Shown here: one piece after another, positions 1 through 5,288 of the stretch | How the letters are laid out: each line of letters begins with the position of its first letter | How positions within the stretch are numbered: the first letter of the stretch is position 1 | DNA from: Nitrospinae bacterium CG22_combo_CG10-13_8_21_14_all_47_10 | GTDB taxonomy: Bacteria; Nitrospinota; Nitrospinia; Nitrospinales; VA-1 | Reading direction: 5' to 3' | Assembly (NCBI GenBank): GCA_002786505.1 | Contig: PCTK01000018.1 | Location: 1 to 7,472, forward strand | DNA length: 7,472 nucleotides | The notes under the pieces: model-generated | The model's input: only the letters and a program-made list of their open reading frames with translations | Told to the model about the DNA's origin: nothing | Database searches by the model: none | Position numbers and translations under genes: made by a program

Positions 1-2
1 AA

Positions 3-434
3 AATGCGCTATGGGTGGATAGCCTGGTCAGTTCCAATAAGGTGAGGCATCGAGTCCGGTTTGACTCGCTCAAGAAAACATACCGTTTCTCAGAATTTGG
101 AAAAAATATAAAAAGAAATATAATTACCAGGGAAGTGTCCCGGTATCAAAAACTGATGCTCACTCTGGAAGATATTCCTATTGCCCCGATATACAAGCTG
201 GACCCAAACGAAAAATACTATGTCCGGGTTAAAGCGGATTTAGAAACCGACCGGTTCTGGTTCCCCTTCAACTACATTTTCTTTTTTGTTCCATTCAGTG
301 AGTTTGAAACTTCATGGGTGCAAACATCCCCTCTTTCCATTGACCCGGACCTGGAGTTGTCAAAACAGGCGAGCAGTCCTCACAAAAACGAAGGCACCCT
401 TTCCACGGATGTCATCCGGTCATTCAATAAGTAA
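3..434 (+). CDS. DUF4390-family protein, C-terminal part (5' end outside window)
   Basis: The frame is open to the left edge and ends at TAA 432-434, so about 143 residues of a longer protein are visible. An internal GTG at 15 has no convincing ribosome site, so I treat the gene as truncated by the window. The visible part resembles the DUF4390 family as I know it: a beta-rich 'RVRFDSLKKTYRFS' segment, then 'LTLEDIPIAPIYKLDPNEKY', then an alternating strand 'YYVRVKADLETDRFWFPFN' and a closing 'FETSWVQTSPLSI', where family members have a W-containing end after the P-F segment. Full-length members are about 180-200 residues, usually begin with a signal peptide, and are often encoded immediately before an ntrY-like kinase; their biochemical role is unknown. 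An ntrY-like gene does occur 1.7 kb downstream, separated by a gene on the other strand. The last 25 residues are polar and probably disordered. Confidence 0.72.
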   Translation, partial: NALWVDSLVSSNKVRHRVRFDSLKKTYRFSEFGKNIKRNIITREVSRYQKLMLTLEDIPIAPIYKLDPNEKYYVRVKADLETDRFWFPFNYIFFFVPFSEFETSWVQTSPLSIDPDLELSKQASSPHKNEGTLSTDVIRSFNK

Positions 435-451
435 AAGGGGCCGTTTCCCTT
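435..451 (-). terminator. Possible weak terminator of the GAF gene
   Basis: AAGGG and CCCTT can form a 5-6 bp stem (one extra G.T pair) around a 5-7 nt loop. Read on the - strand the stem is followed by TTACTTATT, a modest T-rich tail, about 46 nt beyond the GAF gene stop. On the + strand it starts directly after the DUF4390 stop codon but is followed by AAAATAA, so it would not work as an intrinsic terminator in that direction. The stem is short, so the call is tentative. Confidence 0.22.
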
Positions 452-496
452 AAAATAACTCTGTAGCCCGATCCATCTAAATATTTTCAACCGCCA

Positions 497-1825
497 TTAA
501 TCTTTGGGATCGTCTTTTCTTCTATGGGGGCTGGGAGGAAGGTCCAAGTCAATATTTGCCACTTCCCTGATTAGTTTGACAACATCTCCTGGAGGATCAA
601 TCTGCTGGTAAACCAAACGGCTTCCATCCTTTAAAACACGGACAAGAATTGTAGTTTCGCCGTTTTCTTTTTCGATCAGGATATTGGCCGAATTGTCCTG
701 CTTGACGCCCTCTAAGGCCTGGTTTGAAGTTTCGCAAATAGCAGGTCCACTGCCCCCCTGCGGATTCTTTTTTTGATTATATAGAGCTAAAGCCAGCGCT
801 TGAGCAATCAGGAACCCGTTTCGCTCGTCCTGGACGGAGAAAGAACTCATATCTTTCTTATTGACCAATTGCAAAACTCCCATCAAGTGACCAGCATGGA
901 CCAAAGGCAGGGTCATCATTGCCTTGGTGGAAACTCCTGCGACCTTCTCCCATGAATCGTCAAAGGCCAGTTTTGGGTGCAGGATTTTAATTTTTGCAAG
1001 GTCTCTGATATCCGGGATGTTTACCATTTTCTTGACCATGGCAACATAGCCCGCAACACTTCTCGAAGAAATGGGGACTCTAATCTTTCCGAGTTTGTTA
1101 CCATAGGTGACTTTGGAGTAAATCTCTTTCCGGCTTTCATCCACCCCATAAATCGTTACGGCTTCAGCATCAAAGTACTTCAAGAGGGGTTCTTTTAATC
1201 TTCGCAACAGGCCTTCAAAGTCTTCCGAGGAGTGAATCATTTGCGAAAGAATATGAATCTGATGTTCTGAGCTACCTCCATTAGAAGACTCTCCCGCCTT
1301 TTCCTGCAACTTGGAGATAGCCATCCCCATGATGGGCGAAATGGCTTTGGCCTTAAAAAAGTCCTCTTGATCGAACCCCTGGCCTCCTTCTTTATTGATG
1401 ATCTCCATCACTCCCACAAGTTTTTTATTGACTGGGAGCGGCACCACGATCATTGAAGTTGTGTCCTTATTCAGTTTTTTATCCCAACTGGAGTCGTAAG
1501 TAAGCTGGGGATGATAGCGGGAAAGCTCTTCACGATCTTTCACATTTTTGATATTGATGGACTTTCCTGTCGCGGCCACAAACCCCGCTATATTTTTAAC
1601 GGAAATATTTAACCGGATCTCAGGAAAACCATCTCTATAGAAATTCTTGGTGAACAACTCACGTTTGCCTTCATCCAGAGCAAACAGCGTTGCCTCTTCG
1701 CAATGAAAAAGCAGTTTCAGGTTCTTGGTGAGAGAAAGGAGACTATCTTCATTAAACTGGGAAGACCCAACCTGGCTGGCAAAATTTCCTAGAGTATTAA
1801 TATTTTCCGACTTAACGTTTTCCAA
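497..1825 (-). CDS. Tandem GAF-domain protein without output domain
   Basis: 442 residues, predicted soluble, no signal peptide or membrane segment. GAF1 spans about residues 26-172 and GAF2 about 195-350. The two are clearly duplicates: both have I(S)-x-(N/S)-(I/V)-AG-(F/Y)-VA near the middle, a (V)NI-x-D segment, HP-x-L-x-(Y/F)-D-x-SW, a Thr before a (V/L)PL strand, and L-(V/M)-GV-(M/L)-(E/Q)-(I/L)-(I/V)-NK. GAF domains of this style are known from the N-termini of type II secretion/pilus ATPases and adenylate cyclases, where they bind small ligands or mediate dimerisation; here no kinase, cyclase, GGDEF, HD-GYP or ATPase domain follows. Residues 351-380 form a Gly/Asn/Gln linker. Residues 381-427 look like a small alpha/beta unit of unknown type, and the end is charged and Pro-rich. 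The start is TTG with AAAAGG 7 nt upstream; an in-frame stop lies seven codons upstream and no ATG precedes residue 125. The gene is convergent with the DUF4390 gene (62 bp between stops) and divergent from the kinase gene. A partner protein is likely but not visible. Confidence 0.88.
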   Translation of the reverse strand: MENVKSENINTLGNFASQVGSSQFNEDSLLSLTKNLKLLFHCEEATLFALDEGKRELFTKNFYRDGFPEIRLNISVKNIAGFVAATGKSINIKNVKDREELSRYHPQLTYDSSWDKKLNKDTTSMIVVPLPVNKKLVGVMEIINKEGGQGFDQEDFFKAKAISPIMGMAISKLQEKAGESSNGGSSEHQIHILSQMIHSSEDFEGLLRRLKEPLLKYFDAEAVTIYGVDESRKEIYSKVTYGNKLGKIRVPISSRSVAGYVAMVKKMVNIPDIRDLAKIKILHPKLAFDDSWEKVAGVSTKAMMTLPLVHAGHLMGVLQLVNKKDMSSFSVQDERNGFLIAQALALALYNQKKNPQGGSGPAICETSNQALEGVKQDNSANILIEKENGETTILVRVLKDGSRLVYQQIDPPGDVVKLIREVANIDLDLPPSPHRRKDDPKD

Positions 1826-1852
1826 AATAGGACCTTTTGGTTTTTATTTGGA

Positions 1853-1869
1853 ACTTCGACTAACGAAGT
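1853..1869. repeat. Inverted repeat ACTTCG-N5-CGAAGT
   Basis: A perfect 6-bp dyad with a 5-nt centre lies 28-44 bp upstream of the GAF gene start codon. If the promoter at 1913-1942 is used, it falls within the 5' untranslated region, where it could be an RNA hairpin (loop UUAGU) or a protein operator downstream of the start site. The arms hold three A/T and three G/C pairs each, so chance occurrence cannot be excluded. Confidence 0.4.
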
Positions 1870-1912
1870 AACTAATACTATGCCAATCATAGGAATTTAG
1901 CGTAATGCATTG

Positions 1913-1942
1913 ATTTTAATCCTTTTTTGGGTTCCATGACAA
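1913..1942 (-). promoter_or_regulatory. Candidate sigma-70-type promoter for the GAF gene
   Basis: Read on the - strand, TTGTCA (1937-1942, five of six matches to TTGACA) is followed after 18 bp by TAAAAT (1913-1918, five of six matches to TATAAT). Transcription would begin near 1906 and give a leader of roughly 80 nt containing the ACTTCG/CGAAGT repeat. The match is good for both boxes, and orientation and distance suit the GAF gene. There is no independent evidence of activity. Confidence 0.5.
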
Positions 1943-2128
1943 GGTTTTTTCAATTTCTACAAACTCTCATACACCGAAACTGAAATATTTGAGAGACCTT
2001 TTTCCCACAAGTTGCGCCCTCTTACCCTACCATTGCCCAATATCCAGGGGCCTAAGGGGAATAAAAACCCCGGACTATTCAACGTGGTTGTATGGTAAAC
2101 TGCTGTTTTTTAAACTACTCAATATTTC

Positions 2129-2133
2129 GGAAG
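2129..2133 (+). promoter_or_regulatory. Ribosome binding site that decides the kinase start
   Basis: GGAAG lies 6 nt before the ATG at 2140. The upstream in-frame ATG at 2092 is preceded only by GTGGTTGT, which is a poor match. Residues encoded between the two ATGs include two adjacent Cys and a Lys-Pro and look unlike the start of a membrane kinase. I therefore prefer 2140. Confidence 0.6.
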
Positions 2134-2139
2134 CCATCT

Positions 2140-4449
2140 ATGCCGTCCGATCCTCTCGCTAACATGCCTTTTGCTCATATCTCCCCTACCGAGGAGCAAT
2201 TGCGCAACAAACGAAAACGCACGACCCTAACGGCACTGGGAGTTTTTATCGCCCTGATTGGGTTAATCTTTCTGGAAATTTATTTTCTCCAGGCTCAATC
2301 CACTTCAGCAATCGGAAACAATATTGCCGTTCTCGCGGTGTTTAATATCATCTTGATCCTGATTATTGTATTGATCATCCTGATTACGCGAAACCTTGTC
2401 AAAGTTTATAATGAGCGCAAAAGTAAAATTATTGGCTCCAAGTTTCAGACAAAATTGATCATCGCCTTTTTGATTCTGGCGCTGGTTCCCTCCATTCTTC
2501 TTTTCACAGTGGCCAGCAAACTTTTCACCTTCAGTATCGGCAATTGGTTCAATTTACAGATAGAACAAACTTTGGAATATTCAATGGATATTGCCAGGAG
2601 CTATTATTCGGACCTGGAAAAAAGAGCTCTTTCCAAAACTAAAAATATTGAACGCTTTATCAACTCCGAGGATTTGTATTTAAAAATGAAACGGGGTCGG
2701 TTGCATGCCCTTGCCAGGGAAAAAGTAGTGGAATATGATCTGGCCGGGATCCTGATATACGACAACGAGTTAAAACCCATTGTCCAGGAGTTGGATTCAA
2801 CCAAGCTTCCACCTAAAACTCCGCTAAACTTCTCGGAATTAATCAAAAAGAGTCTTGATGGCGAGGGCGTAACAGAAATCCAAATGACTCATGGAGGAAG
2901 CCTGATGATCGTGGTGGCGCCTCTTACAGAGAAGATTGAGGAAAAAATCTCAATATGGGGCTACATTCTCACTCTAAATCCTGTTTTAAAAAGTTCACTA
3001 AGAAAAATTGAAACCATCCGAAATACCTTTGAAGACTATCAGCAACAGAGTTTTTTAAAAATTCCAGTCAGCGCAAACTACTACACAACCTTTATTCTTA
3101 TTACCCTGCTGATTCTTTTTTCCGCCATCTGGCTGGGTTTTTATATGGCGCGGGGAATCACTGTACCCATCCAGCAATTGGCAGAAGGAACACGACGTAT
3201 CACGGAAGGGGATCTCGACTTCAAGATTGGAGCCAGGGCAACCGATGAAATAGCAATTCTTGTTGACTCTTTTAACACCATGACCAGGGAACTGAACGAA
3301 AGTCGACTCAATATTCAACATGCCCATGAAGATCTTACAAGAACAAATATTGAACTGGACCGAAGAAGGAACTATATAGAAACCATTCTGGACAGTATCG
3401 GCGCAGGGGTAATTTCAATTGACAAAAAAGGCCGTATCACCACCTTCAATAAAGCGGCCGAAAAAATACTCGACCTGAAAAGCGAAAATATTTTCGGCTA
3501 CTCTTACCGTGATGCTTTAGATTTCTCTTATCATCAGGCAATCAGGAAACTTATTCATAGAATGTTCGCCCAAAACAAAGAATCTATGGAAGAGCAAATT
3601 GATCTGCGGGTAGGTGAAAATAACCGCACTCTTCTCGTCAATATCCAGGTTCTTCGGGGAGCCACAAAAAAATATCGCGGATTGGTTATCGTCTTTGAAG
3701 ATCTGACTCATCTTATAAAAACCCAGAAAATTGCCGCCTGGAAAGAAGTTGCCCAGGGAATTGCCCATGAAATCAAAAATCCTCTTACCCCGATCCAGCT
3801 TAACACCCAAAGATTGAAAAAAAAATACTACGAAAACCGGGAGGACTTTGGCCGGGTTTTTGATGAAAGCATTAATATCATCACGCAGGAGGTTGAGGGA
3901 ATGAAGGAACTGCTTAATGAATTTCTGCGGTTTTCAAGAATGCCCACTCCCAATCCCCGGCCCACCTCACTGCACAAAATCATTGATGATATTCTGATTT
4001 CTTATTCGGAGCACGACAAGCACTTAAAGATCAAGAAAAGTTTTGACCCTAACCTTGGAGCCGTCCATATAGACCCGGAACAGATTCGTCGGGTATTCAT
4101 CAATCTTTTTGAAAACGCCACCGATGCCATTGACGATGGGGGCGTTATACAAATCAGCACACGAATATTACAAAAGGAAAAGCTTGTCCGCATTGAGTTT
4201 TCAGACGATGGGTCAGGCATTAGTCCTGCCAACAGGGAAAAACTGTTTCTTCCTCATTTCACCACAAAAAAGCGCGGCACCGGGTTGGGGTTGGCCATTG
4301 TCAACAGAATCATCATTGACCACAATGGTTCTATTCAAGTTAAGGATAACCATCCAAAGGGCACAGTCTTTGTCATAGACCTCCCCTACTCCCCCCTTGG
4401 CCTGAAAACAGAAAACTATTCCCGTTCCATCACTTCTTCCAAATCTTGA
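2140..4449 (+). CDS. ntrY: NtrY-like membrane sensor histidine kinase
   Basis: 769 residues from the preferred ATG (785 if ATG 2092 is used). It has four membrane segments at about 30-50, 60-83, 104-126 and 315-336. The roughly 190-residue section between the third and fourth would be extracytoplasmic. Next come HAMP (about 337-386), a coiled linker, PAS (about 412-525, opening 'YIETILDSIGAGVISID'), the HisKA box 'IAHEIKNPLTPIQL' with phospho-acceptor His543, and a HATPase domain (about 645-750). In the last, the N box has Asn659, the G1 box is DDGSGI (689-694), the F box is 'LFLPHFTT' and the G2 box is GTGLGL (713-718). All catalytic motifs are intact, so it should autophosphorylate. The order of three leading membrane segments, long loop, fourth segment, HAMP, PAS and kinase, with HEIKNPLTPIQ, is typical of NtrY, which signals nitrogen or redox/envelope state through the NtrX regulator. 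No NtrX-type gene follows: after 67 bp comes a small unrelated gene. The symbol reflects family resemblance, and the actual stimulus is unknown. Confidence 0.9.
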   Translation: MPSDPLANMPFAHISPTEEQLRNKRKRTTLTALGVFIALIGLIFLEIYFLQAQSTSAIGNNIAVLAVFNIILILIIVLIILITRNLVKVYNERKSKIIGSKFQTKLIIAFLILALVPSILLFTVASKLFTFSIGNWFNLQIEQTLEYSMDIARSYYSDLEKRALSKTKNIERFINSEDLYLKMKRGRLHALAREKVVEYDLAGILIYDNELKPIVQELDSTKLPPKTPLNFSELIKKSLDGEGVTEIQMTHGGSLMIVVAPLTEKIEEKISIWGYILTLNPVLKSSLRKIETIRNTFEDYQQQSFLKIPVSANYYTTFILITLLILFSAIWLGFYMARGITVPIQQLAEGTRRITEGDLDFKIGARATDEIAILVDSFNTMTRELNESRLNIQHAHEDLTRTNIELDRRRNYIETILDSIGAGVISIDKKGRITTFNKAAEKILDLKSENIFGYSYRDALDFSYHQAIRKLIHRMFAQNKESMEEQIDLRVGENNRTLLVNIQVLRGATKKYRGLVIVFEDLTHLIKTQKIAAWKEVAQGIAHEIKNPLTPIQLNTQRLKKKYYENREDFGRVFDESINIITQEVEGMKELLNEFLRFSRMPTPNPRPTSLHKIIDDILISYSEHDKHLKIKKSFDPNLGAVHIDPEQIRRVFINLFENATDAIDDGGVIQISTRILQKEKLVRIEFSDDGSGISPANREKLFLPHFTTKKRGTGLGLAIVNRIIIDHNGSIQVKDNHPKGTVFVIDLPYSPLGLKTENYSRSITSSKS

Positions 4450-4516
4450 TCCCTTACTTTCATTTCAGCAAATTATGTTCTAAAATGTTTAATCAAAAAC
4501 TTCTGTAAAAATTCCC

Positions 4517-4747
4517 ATGTCAAAAAAAGTAATCCTGAATATTGACCATGATCTTTATCAACATCTTGAACAAAAGTTCAAGGGGGATGAACAAGGCCTG
4601 GAACAATTTATTATTTCTGCTGTCAGGAACCAATTAACGGGCTCACCGGCCGATCCGGCACCGGAAAAAAAAGACGACCTTGACAGTTATTTACAAAACG
4701 GCTCTTCGGGAAGTCGAACCTATGGAGTAAAGGGGCAGGGCTGGTAG
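4517..4747 (+). CDS. Small ribbon-helix-helix-like protein with Gly-rich, Trp-terminated tail
   Basis: 76 residues. The first 41 fit the ribbon-helix-helix (CopG/Arc type) pattern: a short beta strand 'KKVILNID', a first helix 'HDLYQHLEQKF', a turn 'KGDEQG', and a second helix 'LEQFIISAVRNQL'. Such proteins dimerise and bind DNA through the strand pair. A low-complexity linker (42-52), a short acidic helix (53-60) and an unusual tail with the motif 'SRTYGVKGQGW' at the very end follow. The tail suggests a conserved docking or self-association element, but that is inference. The ATG at 4517 has no clear Shine-Dalgarno (the preceding bases are TAAAAATTCCC), and an in-frame stop lies nine codons upstream. 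The gene may be read from the kinase transcript 67 bp upstream, since no strong promoter lies between. No toxin partner gene is adjacent, which argues against a classical antitoxin. Real gene: likely. DNA-binding role: moderate. Confidence 0.65.
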   Translation: MSKKVILNIDHDLYQHLEQKFKGDEQGLEQFIISAVRNQLTGSPADPAPEKKDDLDSYLQNGSSGSRTYGVKGQGW

Positions 4748-4778
4748 CCGGGGATATATGCAAAGATTTTTCTGATTT

Positions 4779-4803
4779 GAAGTCCTGATAATCACAGGTC
4801 TTC
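4779..4803. repeat. Imperfect palindrome between the RHH-like and Lcl genes
   Basis: GAAGTCCTG (4779-4787) and CAGGTCTTC (4795-4803) are complementary at eight of nine positions (one central T/T mismatch) around a 7-nt centre. A second, offset dyad, TGAT-A-ATCA (4786-4794), sits across the middle. The palindrome is followed by GTTTAATTATATTT, so it might act as a weak intrinsic terminator for the upstream small gene. Its position just after a ribbon-helix-helix-like gene and 65 bp before the next start codon also fits an operator. The sequence alone does not decide between the two. Confidence 0.4.
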
Positions 4804-4868
4804 GTTTAATTATATTTCACGATGAGGAACTCAATCCACAACGGGTTCGGGGAACGGTAATAAAGCTT

Positions 4869-5288
4869 ATGGCAAATGACCAGTTTGTAGATAACGGTAA
4901 TGGCACCATCACCGATAACAAAATGAAGGTGATGTGGAAAAAGACAGATTCCTTCCAGGATACCCAAAAATGGCTCAACTGGTTTAAAGGCCAGGATTAT
5001 GTTGAGATCACCAACATGGAAAGGTTCGCCGGTTTTGAGGACTGGCGTTACCCCTCCGAGCAGGAAGCATGGTCCTTGTTTGACCTTGCCTATAAAAACA
5101 CAGATAAGTATGGAGATGAAATTTATCTTCCTTCCATCTTTGAACCCGGTAGCGCTGGAACCACCTGGACTCTGGAAGAGCGAGACTCTTCGGCCCTGGT
5201 GATTCAGTATGAGGATGGGATGAAAGTATGGCCCTCAAAATATGCGCATCTCAATATGGCATACCGCATGGTTCGATCCATCGTTTAG
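4869..5288 (+). CDS. Lcl_C/DUF1566-type domain protein, apparently cytoplasmic
   Basis: 139 residues, one complete Lcl_C (DUF1566) domain and nothing else. Typical signatures are present in order: the opening 'FVDNGNGTITDNKMKVMW' (residues 6-23; family form F-x-DNGDGTVTD...MW), 'DWRYPSEQEAWSL' (58-70; family DWRLPT-x-x-E-L), 'TTWTLEE' (98-104; family W-S-S), an 'ALVIQYEDG' strand (109-117) and the C-terminal 'YRMVRSIV' (family V-R-x-V). The domain is related to C-type-lectin-like/FGE-like folds and is usually found in exported or surface proteins; no enzymatic role is established. Here there is no signal peptide. The ATG at 4869 has only a weak GGTAA upstream, and the frame stays open without a start codon back to the stop at 4773, so no hidden signal sequence is evident. 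The stop codon overlaps the 3' end of the opposing metallopeptidase gene by 4 bp. The preceding 121 bp contain the palindrome at 4779-4803 but no convincing promoter. Confidence 0.8.
   Translation: MANDQFVDNGNGTITDNKMKVMWKKTDSFQDTQKWLNWFKGQDYVEITNMERFAGFEDWRYPSEQEAWSLFDLAYKNTDKYGDEIYLPSIFEPGSAGTTWTLEERDSSALVIQYEDGMKVWPSKYAHLNMAYRMVRSIV

Larger units (their letters stand above)
1826..2139. other. Divergent intergenic region between GAF gene and kinase gene
   Basis: About 314 bp with no convincing gene if the kinase starts at 2140. It holds a good promoter candidate for the GAF gene on the - strand and an inverted repeat in that gene's probable 5' untranslated region, both listed separately. 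Near the kinase, AGGGG occurs twice (2046-2050 and 2055-2059), followed by AATAAAAA and CCCC (2068-2071). Either GGGG could pair with CCCC, but four pairs are too few to call a structure. I found no clear -35/-10 or -24/-12 promoter for the kinase by eye, although the T-rich and A-rich tracts at 1921-1955 and 2060-2067 suit a promoter region. Confidence 0.5.

Noticed and set aside
977..1198. 73-codon + strand frame inside the GAF gene
   Set aside because: Antisense to clearly conserved GAF coding sequence, no ribosome site and no recognisable protein pattern.
2047..2071. GGGG/CCCC pairing before the kinase as an attenuator or riboswitch
   Set aside because: Only four pairs, two competing GGGG runs and no T tract; nothing matches a riboswitch class I know.
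2092..2139. Upstream ATG for the kinase, adding 16 residues
   Set aside because: No Shine-Dalgarno before it, whereas ATG 2140 has GGAAG at 6 nt; the extra residues do not look like part of the family.
3055..3327. 90-codon - strand frame inside the kinase gene
   Set aside because: It lies opposite the fourth membrane segment and HAMP region of an intact kinase and has no domain or ribosome site.
4459..4486. TAAAAT (4481-4486) as a promoter for the RHH-like gene
   Set aside because: The -10 box is fair, but the hexamer 17 bp upstream (TTTCAT) matches TTGACA at only two positions.
4517..5288. Toxin-antitoxin pair made of the RHH-like and Lcl genes
   Set aside because: The second protein is a Lcl_C domain with no known toxin fold, the genes are 121 bp apart rather than overlapping, and a palindrome separates them.
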